Of a stretch of DNA of 31,736 nucleotides, positions 1-8,886 are shown in pieces. Within the stretch, counting starts at the first letter, position 1, and every line of letters begins with the position of its first letter. The notes beneath the pieces were generated by a model that was given only the letters and a program-made list of their open reading frames with translations, ran no database searches and was not told where the DNA came from. This DNA comes from Collinsella sp. UBA6357 (GTDB lineage: Bacteria > Actinomycetota > Coriobacteriia > Coriobacteriales > Coriobacteriaceae): NCBI GenBank assembly GCA_002437815.1, contig DJRP01000016.1:11331-43066 (forward strand), written 5' to 3'. A program made the translations under genes and the position numbers.

Positions 1-644
1 GCGAGATGGCCGAGCACCCCGGCGTCATGAACCCCAACGACTACGACCTCGCCGGCTTCGTGGTGGGCGTCGTCGACCGTCCCAAGATGATCGGCCCCGA
101 GAAGGTCCGTGCGGGCGACGTCATCCTGGGCCTTCCGAGCTCCGGCATCCACTCCAACGGCTATTCGCTCGTCCGCAAGGTCGCGATCGAGGGCAAGACC
201 GTCGAGGAGCTGAACGAGCCGCTGGAGGAGCTGGGCGGCGAGAGCCTGGCCGATGCCGTGATGCGCCCGACGACCATCTACGCCGGCGGGCTCGTGGCCG
301 CGCTGCACGCGGGCGCGCCCATCCACGCGATGGCGCACATCACCGGCGGCGGCATCACCGAGAACCTTAACCGTGCGCTGCCCGCCGACGTCGACGCGGT
401 CGTGTACCGCGGCGGCGAGGACGGTCCGGCATGGCCGATGCCGCCCGTGATCCCGTACATGGTGCGCGCGGCCGGCCTCACGCCCGACGAGGCGTACAAG
501 ACCTTCAACATGGGCGTGGGCATGAGCATCATCTGCGCGCCCGAGGACCAGGCCGAGGTCGAGGACAAGCTGCGCGAACAGGGCTTCGAGCCGTTCGTGA
601 TGGGCGAGTGCGTGCCGGGCGAGGGCAAGGTGACCTATCGATGA
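1..644 (+). CDS. purM: Phosphoribosylformylglycinamidine cyclo-ligase (AIR synthetase), 3' part
   Basis: Converts FGAM to AIR with ATP in de novo purine synthesis (cytoplasm). The window starts inside the gene; the reading frame begins at base 3 and about 213 codons remain, roughly the last two thirds of a normal ~340-residue PurM. Family landmarks visible are the MAEHPGVMNPNDYDLAGF stretch, GLPSSGIHSNGYSLVRK, the glycine-rich HITGGGITENL segment, and FNMGVGM near the C-terminus. The stop codon TGA at 642-644 overlaps the ATG of purN (ATGA), so the two are translationally coupled. They catalyse neighbouring steps of the pathway, and the pair is a common bacterial arrangement. No sign of damage in the visible part. 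Confidence 0.95.
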   Translation, partial: EMAEHPGVMNPNDYDLAGFVVGVVDRPKMIGPEKVRAGDVILGLPSSGIHSNGYSLVRKVAIEGKTVEELNEPLEELGGESLADAVMRPTTIYAGGLVAALHAGAPIHAMAHITGGGITENLNRALPADVDAVVYRGGEDGPAWPMPPVIPYMVRAAGLTPDEAYKTFNMGVGMSIICAPEDQAEVEDKLREQGFEPFVMGECVPGEGKVTYR

Positions 645-1321
645 GCCACTGGTGCTGCGAGGGCGGCGTGTGCCGCCTGGTCGAGGACGACGAGGACGCG
701 GTTGCCGCGGGGCGTGAGCCGTTGAGGATCGGCGTGCTCATCTCCGGCTCGGGCACGAACCTGCAGGCTTTGATCGACCGCATCGCCGACGGCTCGCTCA
801 ACGCGCAGATTGCGCTCGTGGTCTCGAGCCGGCCGGGTGTTGCGGGCATCGAGCGCGCACAGGCCGCGGGTCTGCCGCTGCTCGTGATGGAGAAGTCCGA
901 GTACGCCGATCCTCTTGCCGCGGACGAGAAGATCGCGGCGGCGCTCACCGAGGCCGGGTGCGAGTACGTCATCATGGCCGGTTACATGCGCATGGTTCGC
1001 GAGCCGATGCTCAAGGCGTTCCCTAATCGCATCGTGAACCTGCATCCGGCGCTGCTGCCCAGCTTCAAGGGCGCGCACGCCATCCAGGACGCCTACGACT
1101 ACGGCGTCAAGGTCACGGGCGTGACGGTCCACTTCGCCGATGACAAGTACGACTGCGGGCCCATCATCGCCCAGCGGCCGATTGCGGTGGAGGAGGGATG
1201 GACGGTCGACGAGCTTGAGGCTCGTATCCACGAGGTCGAGCACGAGCTCTATCCCGAGGTCGTCGGTCTTCTTGCCGCCGGCCGCGTCCACGTGAACGGC
1301 AACCACGTCACCGTTGACTAA
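641..1321 (+). CDS. purN: Phosphoribosylglycinamide formyltransferase (GAR transformylase)
   Basis: Transfers a formyl group from 10-formyl-THF to GAR in purine synthesis. The 226-residue protein carries the nucleotide-binding start GVLISGSGTNLQALID, the catalytic NLHPALLPSFKG segment with the Asn and His of the active site, and the downstream Asp in DDKYDCGPII. The ATG overlaps the purM stop, which fixes this start. That gives about 29 residues before the usual beginning of the fold, including a cysteine cluster (C5, C6, C11) not part of the E. coli-type enzyme. An internal start (TTG at 721) would remove it, but no good ribosome site precedes that codon. The stop codon lies inside a palindromic repeat. 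Confidence 0.95.
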   Translation: MSHWCCEGGVCRLVEDDEDAVAAGREPLRIGVLISGSGTNLQALIDRIADGSLNAQIALVVSSRPGVAGIERAQAAGLPLLVMEKSEYADPLAADEKIAAALTEAGCEYVIMAGYMRMVREPMLKAFPNRIVNLHPALLPSFKGAHAIQDAYDYGVKVTGVTVHFADDKYDCGPIIAQRPIAVEEGWTVDELEARIHEVEHELYPEVVGLLAAGRVHVNGNHVTVD

Positions 1322-1380
1322 ATTTGGGGACAGGTTCGTTTTTTACTCAAATGAGTAATTCGCGAACCTGTCCCCAATTT
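1321..1380. repeat. Palindromic repeat, family B (copy 1)
   Basis: Arms AATTTGGGGACAGGTTCG (1321-1338) and CGAACCTGTCCCCAATTT (1363-1380) form a long hairpin with CTCAAATGAG in the loop (1346-1355). It begins on the last base of the purN stop codon, and the end of the minus-strand gene at 1347-1808 lies inside it. It could terminate transcription from both sides. A related composite copy is at 6395-6494. Confidence 0.85.
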
Positions 1381-1808
1381 TCCCACCTGCAAAATGAGAC
1401 ATCTTGACCCCTCACTATGTCTTTTTTTGCGGGGAAGGGGTGCGTTGCCTGTGGGTCATAGCTCATAGGATTTTCGTACGGGTTCACCGAATGGGGGTAG
1501 ATGAGCTCCTCTTGCTTGTCGTGCGGATCGAACAAGACGGTGATTTCGTCTCCTATAGCGAACCTCTGCTGAACAGCACGGAATGCAACCCCATCCCGGA
1601 ATTGCAAGGTCAATGTGGGGCCATGGGTTTCGGCGTCCTGTGGGTTGACCGTCAGCGTGCATGTGTTTGCGTCCGGATCGATTGCAGACAAGGTTCCGGA
1701 TACGTTAAGCATATATGCGCTCGATTCGCCTCGCGACGCAGCCTTTGTGAGCAGCGCGGCTTCGTGCAGACAGCAAAGAAGGATGAACAGACATACATTT
1801 CGTTTCAC
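1347..1808 (-). CDS. Small exported protein of unknown function, 3' end made of repeat DNA
   Basis: Predicted 153 residues from a GTG at 1808 that follows GGGGAGGAACGAC, a strong ribosome site; a longer frame reaches 1883 but lacks one. The N-terminus KRNVCLFILLCCLHEA is a hydrophobic signal-like segment, with cysteines that could also make it a lipoprotein. The body alternates beta-type residues (SGTLSAIDPDANTCTLTV, FAIGDEITVLFDP), resembling a small OB/beta-barrel domain, but I do not recognise a family. The last 29 residues, from about 1433 to the TGA at 1347-1349, are read through palindromic elements A1 and B1, so the original C-terminus was probably replaced. Convergent with purN. Confidence 0.55.
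   Translation of the reverse strand: MKRNVCLFILLCCLHEAALLTKAASRGESSAYMLNVSGTLSAIDPDANTCTLTVNPQDAETHGPTLTLQFRDGVAFRAVQQRFAIGDEITVLFDPHDKQEELIYPHSVNPYENPMSYDPQATHPFPAKKDIVRGQDVSFCRWENWGQVRELLI
1386..1433. repeat. Palindromic repeat, family A (copy 1)
   Basis: Arms CCTGCAAAATGAGACAT (1386-1402) and ATGTCTTTTTTTGCGGG (1417-1433) flank a 14-base loop. Same design as 2026-2073 and 10489-10536: 17-base arms, 14-base loop with unrelated sequence. This copy has the most diverged right arm. It lies in the reading frame of the minus-strand small exported protein. Confidence 0.75.
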
Positions 1809-1840
1809 GTCGTTCCTCCCCAGTAACGAGAAGCCGATTT

Positions 1841-1987
1841 TCAAAAATAACGCGAATTGTGGTGATGAAATACGATTCGCCAAGTAGCGTTTAAGTTGTC
1901 TAGCGTTCTACCTGGGCTTTTATGAATCGATAGAGGCCGTGTACTTGGATGACTTCGATTTGGGACCACAATTCGCGAGATTTTTGA
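1841..1987. repeat. Inverted repeat pair flanking ~100 bp (MITE-like or operator)
   Basis: Left copy 1841-1863 (TCAAAAATAACGCGAATTG then TGGT) and right copy 1965-1987 are reverse complements at 21 of 23 bases; the two mismatches are adjacent. The enclosed ~100 bases have no convincing gene. I see no target-site duplication outside the arms. The segment lies just upstream of the minus-strand small exported gene, so it could also hold its promoter region. This, with the family A element at 2026-2073, is all I see between 1809 and 2108. Confidence 0.5.
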
Positions 1988-2025
1988 GCGAAGAGGTTCC
2001 GTCAAGAGCCGCGTATCGCCCCCCC

Positions 2026-2073
2026 CCTGCAAAACAAGACATCCTGAGTCTGAATTATGTCTCATTTTGCAGG
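2026..2073. repeat. Palindromic repeat, family A (copy 2)
   Basis: Arms CCTGCAAAACAAGACAT (2026-2042) and ATGTCTCATTTTGCAGG (2057-2073), again with a 14-base loop. It lies 35 bases beyond the stop of the lipase-like gene on the minus strand and may serve as its transcript end. Confidence 0.8.
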
Positions 2074-2108
2074 CTCGGTGACGGGAACATGGGAACGCGG
2101 CGGGGAGG

Positions 2109-3494
2109 TCAGCGAGAGGTGCGCAGGTCGGAGGGGTCGATCACGGTGAGCCAGGCGATGTAGGTGTTGGGCGCGTGGCCTTGGAGGATGCGCACGGGGT
2201 CATGGCCCATGACCATCGCGCCCATGCCGCGCACGATGCCGAGCGGCGTCATGAAGTCGTCGATGGTCGGCGACTGAGAAGAGATCTTCGACACGATCGC
2301 GTCGACGCTCGCGGCGTCCGCGGGGTCGTACTTGCTCGCGCAGCCCATGTCCTGCTCAAACGCCGCCTTGAACTGCTCGTACTTCTCGTCAAAGCCGTCG
2401 CAACCAGGTTCCGGAAGCCACAGGTCGCGCCCGTAGCGCTCAAAGCCCCAGGCCTCGAGCGGGACCCTCGGCACGATGTCGGACGGGTTCAGGATGTTGA
2501 AGATGTTGTCGTACCCGGCGTCGTGGCAATTCTCGTTTGAGCTGACCTCGGGCGTGGCGAGCGCGTAGGCGTAGATGTTGCTCGCATGCAGGTACCAGCC
2601 GGAATACTCATCGCCGGCATCTGGGTCGCCGATCCATTCGTTCGAAATATTATCGAGGTAAGCCGCCGCGAGGTTCGCCGTGGCCGCCCCGCGCGAGTGA
2701 CCGGTGACGAGCAGCGCTACGTTGCTGAGGTCGATCTCCTCGCCCGTCTCGTCCTCGAGGTCGCTTATGTGCTGGAGCACGGCATCGGCGACCTCCTTCG
2801 CCGCCGCGCTGAAGCCCTCGTGGTCGCCTTTGCCCGTGTCGAGCCCCTCGGCAAGCCCTCCCGAGAAGCCCATCCGCAGGTTAGAGAGCCATTCCGTGCC
2901 GTAGCTCCCGCGCACCGAGACCACGAGGAGGAGCTTCTTCTCGCCCGTCTCGCTGTCCGTGAGGTGCTTCGAGGCGATCGAGTATGCGGTGACGTCGGTG
3001 CCTGAGGGCGTGAAAGCGTTGGCGATCTCGTCGAGGACCTCGCTGCGGTAGCGGTAAGAAGCGCTCGAGATCTCCTCGAACCCCAGCTGGGCGAGCAGGT
3101 TCTCCATGTAGGCCGGCGAGGTCGAGCCGCGTTGGTAGTACTCGGACTCCGAGATGGCCACGGCGCTCAGCACGCTGCATGCGCGCGCGAGGTCGTTGTT
3201 GTAGACGGTGGGGTCGGCGAAGAACCAGTCGTCGTCCCAGGTGAAGTCAGAGTGCACGACCGCGCCGTCGTCCGCCGCGATGCTCGTGTAGTCGGCGTGA
3301 GCCTCTATGCGGCCGTCCGCGTTCGTGGTCCCCTCGATGGCGACGGGCATGCTCGGCGCGCTCACGGCGCCCACGCCCGCGCGGGCCTGCTCAAGGCGGT
3401 ACTGCACGATCGCGTGCACGGTGCCGAGGCCGAGCAGCAGGACGGCGGCGACGACTATGGCGACGGTGCGGAGGCGGTGCGTATGCTTCTTCAC
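2109..3494 (-). CDS. Membrane-anchored lipase-like alpha/beta hydrolase (class 3 lipase type)
   Basis: 461 residues from a GTG start at 3494, with GAGG seven bases upstream. An N-terminal membrane segment (about residues 11-33, VAIVVAAVLLLGLGTVHAIV) suggests an anchored or exported protein. The nucleophile elbow GHSRGAATANLAAAYL matches the G-x-S-x-G of class 3 lipases. A later NPSDIVPRVPL supplies a likely catalytic Asp, and a His near the end (ILQGHAPNTY) could complete the triad. The region before the elbow (LVVSVRGSYGTEWLSNL) corresponds to the oxyanion-strand area of these folds. Substrate unknown; membrane lipids, host lipids and esters are all possible. It stands alone on the minus strand, divergent from the CmpB-type gene. 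Confidence 0.8.
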   Translation of the reverse strand: MKKHTHRLRTVAIVVAAVLLLGLGTVHAIVQYRLEQARAGVGAVSAPSMPVAIEGTTNADGRIEAHADYTSIAADDGAVVHSDFTWDDDWFFADPTVYNNDLARACSVLSAVAISESEYYQRGSTSPAYMENLLAQLGFEEISSASYRYRSEVLDEIANAFTPSGTDVTAYSIASKHLTDSETGEKKLLLVVSVRGSYGTEWLSNLRMGFSGGLAEGLDTGKGDHEGFSAAAKEVADAVLQHISDLEDETGEEIDLSNVALLVTGHSRGAATANLAAAYLDNISNEWIGDPDAGDEYSGWYLHASNIYAYALATPEVSSNENCHDAGYDNIFNILNPSDIVPRVPLEAWGFERYGRDLWLPEPGCDGFDEKYEQFKAAFEQDMGCASKYDPADAASVDAIVSKISSQSPTIDDFMTPLGIVRGMGAMVMGHDPVRILQGHAPNTYIAWLTVIDPSDLRTSR

Positions 3495-3598
3495 GGGAGG
3501 GCCTCGGTTTTCTTGGCTAAAATGAGGTTTTATGCGCTTCTACGCGCGGTTTATTGATGATAGACGATGGGCCCCAGGGCCCGGTCGGAAGGATACGA

Positions 3599-4900
3599 AT
3601 GTTCAATATAGGCAAGAAGACCGAGGAAGAGCTCGCCGCGGTTGCGCCGGCCGCCGCGACTGCTCCCGTCGACCAGCCGGCGCCCGGCGACGCGCCCCGC
3701 TCCAAGCTCGACCTGGCGCTGCGCGTGTACGGCTGGGCGCTCACCATCCTGGGCGTCTTCTCGCTTCTGGGAACGATTTTCACGCTCATCGTCCTCCCGC
3801 TTGCCCTTGCGATGGGGGTCGGCCTCGAGGCCACAAGCTCCACGCTGTCGACCGTCCTGCTCTGGGTGCAGGTCGTCCTTATGGTCCTCTCGACGTTCTT
3901 CACGCTGCGCCTGGGCAAGGCGTTGCGCAAACTCCGCCGCAGGAACATCGCCCTGTGGTCGCGCCGGCTCGTGGCGATCGAGGTGACGCAGATCGTCGTG
4001 GCGTACATGCTCGGCGGCTTCAATACCGGGGTCGTGGGCTCGCTCGTGCAGATCGCGATCCTCATCTCGCTCTCCATCCGCATCGACCCGACGCTGCGCG
4101 CCGAGCGCGAAGAGAAGCGCGAGGAGGAGTACGAGTCCGACATGGACGCGGCCTCGCGCGGCATGCTCGGCCGCGACGCCTCCGGCAAGGGGTACCTGCG
4201 CCTGGACTTCTTCAACCTGTTCTGGATCTTCTTCATCTGCTGCATCCTGGGCCTCGTGCTCGAGATCATCTGGCACATGACCGTGGTCGACCCCGGCGTC
4301 TATGAGGACCGCGCCGGCCTGCTCATCGGCCCGTTCTCGCCGATCTACGGCTTCGGCGCCGTGCTCGTGACGCTCGCGCTCAACCGCCTGTACAAGAACC
4401 CCGTCGTCACGTTCGTCGTCTCGGCCATTGTGGGCGGCGGCTTCGAGTGGTTCACGGCCCTCTTCATGAAGCTGTCCTTCGGCGTCACGGCCTGGGACTA
4501 CAGCGACTACACCATCTTTGGCATGCCCGACCCGGTCGCCGTCATCTCGGGCGGCCGCACGTCCACGATGTTCCTCGTGATCTGGGGCATCCTGGGCCTC
4601 GTGTGGGTCAAGGTCTTCTTGCCCGTCATGCTCAAGGTCGTGAACGTGGTGCCGTGGAAGCTCCGCTACGGCCTCACCACGGTCGTGGCCGTCCTGATGA
4701 TGGCGAACGGCCTGCTCACGCTGGGCAGCCTTGACTGCTGGTTCGAGCGATCGAGCGGTGTTGAGCCCATCACGCCCGTCGAGCAGTTCTTTGCCGAGTA
4801 CTGCAACGACGACTTCATGCAGAACCGCTTCCAGTCCATGACGATGCACACCGAGGACGCCACGCGTCTGGACACCGCCCAAAAGGCCTTGTCCGAGTAG
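3599..4900 (+). CDS. CmpB-type polytopic membrane protein (putative ABC-transporter type IV family)
   Basis: 433 residues from ATG 3599, preceded by GGAAGG; the frame is open further upstream but without a ribosome site. The N-terminal half has an Ala/Pro-rich cytoplasmic start, then several hydrophobic helices (from about residue 45). The C-terminal half, from FFNLFWIFFICCILGLVLEI, matches the family named for CmpB (PF06541). Its hallmark segment is ISGGRTSTMFLVIWGILGL with conserved aromatic and Gly residues. The family is described as a putative transporter membrane component, but no ATPase gene lies beside it here, so the transport role is unproven. A perfect palindrome follows the stop by 8 bases. 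Confidence 0.75.
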   Translation: MFNIGKKTEEELAAVAPAAATAPVDQPAPGDAPRSKLDLALRVYGWALTILGVFSLLGTIFTLIVLPLALAMGVGLEATSSTLSTVLLWVQVVLMVLSTFFTLRLGKALRKLRRRNIALWSRRLVAIEVTQIVVAYMLGGFNTGVVGSLVQIAILISLSIRIDPTLRAEREEKREEEYESDMDAASRGMLGRDASGKGYLRLDFFNLFWIFFICCILGLVLEIIWHMTVVDPGVYEDRAGLLIGPFSPIYGFGAVLVTLALNRLYKNPVVTFVVSAIVGGGFEWFTALFMKLSFGVTAWDYSDYTIFGMPDPVAVISGGRTSTMFLVIWGILGLVWVKVFLPVMLKVVNVVPWKLRYGLTTVVAVLMMANGLLTLGSLDCWFERSSGVEPITPVEQFFAEYCNDDFMQNRFQSMTMHTEDATRLDTAQKALSE

Positions 4901-4908
4901 CGCCCGCG

Positions 4909-4952
4909 ATTTGGGGTCGGATACCAAATTAACTTGGTATCCGACCCCAAAT
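4909..4952. repeat. Perfect 19-bp-arm palindrome (family C, possible terminator)
   Basis: Arm 4909-4927 (ATTTGGGGTCGGATACCAA) is exactly the reverse complement of 4934-4952; the central six bases are nearly self-complementary too. It lies between the CmpB-type gene and the purB promoter. The TTTGGGG start resembles family B, but the rest of the arm differs. Confidence 0.85.
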
Positions 4953-4961
4953 TCGTTCTGG

Positions 4962-5011
4962 GCCGTATACTGAACCCATATGCGCATGTGTCAGAGTGCC
5001 GCCAACCTCGA
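4962..5011 (+). promoter_or_regulatory. purB promoter and leader element shared with purC
   Basis: GCCGTATACT (4962-4971) contains a -10-like TATACT. Downstream, GTGTCAGAGT (4988-4997), CCGCCAACC and TCGA recur in the purC leader in the same order. Here the bases flanking GTGTCAGA can pair (GCGCAT with GTGCCGC, one bulge), making a hairpin with the loop GTGTCAGA. The reading frames at the two genes differ, so conservation is at the nucleic-acid level. Confidence 0.6.
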
Positions 5012-5028
5012 CCTAAATGGAGGATCGC

Positions 5029-6375
<1,347 letters not shown>

Positions 6376-6394
6376 CCCTTCTCGGCAACTGATC

Positions 6395-6494
6395 AAATTT
6401 GGGGACAGGTTCGAAATTTACTCATTTGAGCATTTTTCGAACCTGTCCCCAAATACTCTCATTTGAGCAAAAAACGAACCTGTCCCCAAATTTA
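6395..6494. repeat. Composite palindromic repeat, family B (copies 2 and 3)
   Basis: One forward arm (6395-6414, AAATTTGGGGACAGGTTCGA) is followed by two reverse arms (6437-6454 and 6475-6494). Each reverse arm is preceded by CTCATTTGAGCA (6421-6432 and 6459-6470), so the right half is tandemly duplicated with a ~38-base period. It starts 19 bases after the purB stop. Confidence 0.85.
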
Positions 6495-6548
6495 GGCATG
6501 CGGGGGCGGTGGGTATACTGGGACGACGAAGAGGAGAGAGGAAACACT

Positions 6549-6839
6549 ATGCAGCACCTGGACTTCAGGCCGCGCGGGGTCTGCTCGCGCATGATCCATA
6601 TCGACCTTTCCGACGACGGCAAGACGATCGAGCACGTGAGCTTCGACGGCGGCTGCTCCGGCAACCTCGCGGCCATCGGCAAGCTCGTCGCCGGCCGCCC
6701 GACCGAGGAGGTCGCCGAGACCCTGGCGGGCAACACCTGCGGCCCGCGCAAGACCTCCTGCGCCGACCAGTTCTCCATCGCCCTCAAGCAGGCCATGGAC
6801 GCCATCGCCTCGGGCGAGGCCCAGCCGAGCTCGAACTAA
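6549..6839 (+). CDS. TSCPD-domain four-cysteine protein (TIGR03905 type)
   Basis: 96 residues from ATG 6549, with GAGAGGA upstream. It is a stand-alone version of the small domain otherwise found at the C-terminus of some ribonucleotide reductases. The visible signature is four conserved cysteines: GVCSRM near the start, GGCSGNL in the middle, and the pair in TCGPRKTSC. The spacing suggests a metal site. The flanking residues (FDGGCSGNLAAIGKLV) agree with the family. Biochemical role unknown; a regulatory or metal-binding role is an inference. A TATACT at 6514-6519 could be its -10 box. The next gene starts 10 bases after its stop, so they are probably co-transcribed. Confidence 0.8.
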   Translation: MQHLDFRPRGVCSRMIHIDLSDDGKTIEHVSFDGGCSGNLAAIGKLVAGRPTEEVAETLAGNTCGPRKTSCADQFSIALKQAMDAIASGEAQPSSN

Positions 6840-6849
6840 CGGCAGAGCC

Positions 6850-8070
6850 ATGCGCTTCCCCAAGCTCACCAGGCGGAACTTCTTCAAGGCCACCGCGGCG
6901 ACGGGCGTCGTCGCGGGGGTCGTCGGCGTGGCGTCCGGCTGCTCGCACAAGTCCGAGTCGACGACCGGCGACCCCGTGGTCGTGGATTCCGACTCGGCCG
7001 TCGACGTGACGGCCGACGGCTCGCCCTACGAGTATGCGGACGGCGAGGGCTTTACCCTGGAGGCGACCTACTCGCTGCCTTTGGGGACGGTGCTGCGCCC
7101 GGCCGAGGGCACGTGGATCCCGGCGACCTCGGCCGGCTCCTCGGCGCTGCCCATGGTGAAGGCCGCCGCGCTCTCGACCGAGTCCGGCAAGCTCGCGGAG
7201 GTCGTCTCGGCCCCGCTCGGGCCGGCAACGACCACGGTCATCTACGACGTCGCCTGCTCGGACGAGGTCTATGCCTGGGTCGAGCTCGACATCGCATCGC
7301 GCGGCTGGGCGCTCTACGCGTCGCGCTTCTCGGCGGGTGCCTTGACGGGCGACACGCAGAAGCTCTGGGAGGCAGACTCGGACTACGACCCGGCGCCCCT
7401 CACGGCCACCGGCAACAAGGTCATCTGGCAGGTCCAGCCCTCCCTGAGCGGCAAGAAGACCTCCGAGAAGTCCGTCTGCTACGTGTGGAACGCCGGCGAG
7501 AAGGACTCGCGCGCCGCCGTGGAGTCCCCCGGCCGCTTCGCCACGCGCCCCACGATCTCGGGCGACTGCTGCATCCTGACCCCGCGCGTGAAGGCGAGCG
7601 AGGGCACCTACTACGGCATCGAGGCCTACTCGACCTCGGACAACCTGTCCACCAGGGTCGACGAGCTCGTCATGCCCTCGGGCGTCAAGCCGTTCCGCGC
7701 GACCCGCGTGGGCGAGAAGTTCGTGGTCTCGGTCGAGGCGACCTACAGCTCGGGCGGTCTTCTTTCCAAGATGGGCACGTATATAGGCACGAGCAGCGGC
7801 GACTTCGTCAAGCTCGACCGCGAGCCGTCCGAGTGCCCCGCCGGCAAGGGCAACGTCTACGTCATCAAGAGCCGCTCGAGCTACGCCGTGATAAACACCG
7901 CCGACCAGAAGTACTCGACGCTGGTCTCGCAGGACCGCGCCGTCGACTACGGCGAGTACCCGGCGCGCATGGGCGAGTGCGACCTCTTCGTGACCTTCGC
8001 CACGGTCAAGGACGCCGACACGGGCTACCCCGCTTCCGTTACGGTTCGCACCTTCCGCCTTAATGGCTGA
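6850..8070 (+). CDS. Exported protein with Tat signal and lipobox, function unknown
   Basis: 406 residues. The N-terminus has a twin-arginine signal (LTRRNFFKATA), then a hydrophobic stretch ending in VASGC, a lipobox-like site, so it may be a Tat-exported lipoprotein. The mature part is rich in short beta segments with repeated aromatic-acidic patterns (DEVYAWVELD, NKVIWQVQPS, SVCYVWNAGE), which suggests a beta-propeller, but I cannot assign a family. It begins 10 bases after the TSCPD gene and ends 90 bases before a two-component system; a sensing or envelope role is speculation. Its ribosome site is weak, which fits coupling to the upstream gene. Confidence 0.7.
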   Translation: MRFPKLTRRNFFKATAATGVVAGVVGVASGCSHKSESTTGDPVVVDSDSAVDVTADGSPYEYADGEGFTLEATYSLPLGTVLRPAEGTWIPATSAGSSALPMVKAAALSTESGKLAEVVSAPLGPATTTVIYDVACSDEVYAWVELDIASRGWALYASRFSAGALTGDTQKLWEADSDYDPAPLTATGNKVIWQVQPSLSGKKTSEKSVCYVWNAGEKDSRAAVESPGRFATRPTISGDCCILTPRVKASEGTYYGIEAYSTSDNLSTRVDELVMPSGVKPFRATRVGEKFVVSVEATYSSGGLLSKMGTYIGTSSGDFVKLDREPSECPAGKGNVYVIKSRSSYAVINTADQKYSTLVSQDRAVDYGEYPARMGECDLFVTFATVKDADTGYPASVTVRTFRLNG

Positions 8071-8160
8071 CGCGCCGCGCCCCTCTGTGGGGTAAACTAA
8101 CCTTATCTATGCTCGCAAGAAAAGCAGACAATCTATACAAACGCATGCAAGGAGGCCAAT

Positions 8161-8877
8161 ATGGCTTCAGATGAAAAGAAGATTCTGCTCGTTGAGGACG
8201 AGAAGGCCATTCGCGACGCCGTCGCGGCGTACCTCGAGCGCGAGAGCTACATCGTCCGCGGCGTCGGCGACGGCCAGAGCGCCGTCGAGGAGTTCGAGAA
8301 GCACTCCTTCGACCTCGTGATCCTCGACCTGATGCTACCCAAGCTCTCGGGCGAGCGCGTGTGCCGCGCCATCCGCGAGACCTCCAACGTGCCCATCATC
8401 ATGCTCACCGCCAAGGGCGAGGTCGAGGACCGCATCATCGGCCTGGAGCTCGGCGCCGACGACTACCTCATCAAGCCATTCAGCCCGCGCGAGCTCGTGG
8501 CCCGCGTCCGCGCCCTGCTGCGCCGTGCCCACACCGAGACCGAGCCCGCGCTCGAGGTGCTCGACTTCGGCGACCTCGTGATCGACATCTCGGGCCACAA
8601 GGTCCTGGTCGAGGGCTCCGAGGTCGACCTCACCGCGTCCGAGTTCAAGCTCCTCACCACGCTCGCGCGCTACCCGGGCCGCGTCTATACGCGCATGGAG
8701 CTCGTCGAGAAGGTCCTGGGCTACGACTTCGAGGGCTACGAGCGCACCATCGACTCCCACGTGAAGAACCTCCGCGCCAAGCTGGGCGACGACCCGCGCA
8801 ACCCGCGCTGGCTCTATACCGTCCACGGCGTGGGCTACCGCTTCGAGGCGCCCGAGAAGCAGGCCGAGGCAAAGTAG
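8161..8877 (+). CDS. OmpR/PhoB-type response regulator
   Basis: 238 residues, preceded by AAGGAGG at 8149-8155. The receiver domain (about 7-120) shows the acidic pair in VEDE, the phospho-acceptor Asp56 in LVILDLMLP, Thr83 in MLTAKGE and Lys105 in LIKPFSP. The C-terminal winged-helix DNA-binding domain (about 133-232) has the typical LTASEFKLL, YERTIDSHVKNLRAKLG and YTVHGVGYRF segments. Phosphorylated by the kinase encoded just downstream; its targets cannot be told from this window. A TAAACT at 8093-8098 is a possible -10 box, giving a ~60-base leader. Most similar in layout to general envelope-stress regulators, but no specific name is justified. Confidence 0.95.
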   Translation: MASDEKKILLVEDEKAIRDAVAAYLERESYIVRGVGDGQSAVEEFEKHSFDLVILDLMLPKLSGERVCRAIRETSNVPIIMLTAKGEVEDRIIGLELGADDYLIKPFSPRELVARVRALLRRAHTETEPALEVLDFGDLVIDISGHKVLVEGSEVDLTASEFKLLTTLARYPGRVYTRMELVEKVLGYDFEGYERTIDSHVKNLRAKLGDDPRNPRWLYTVHGVGYRFEAPEKQAEAK

Positions 8878-8886
8878 GAGGCAGCT

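Noticed and set aside
1939..2163. Small plus-strand frame between the exported protein and the lipase
   Set aside because: Runs through a palindromic repeat and has no ribosome site or similarity I recognise.
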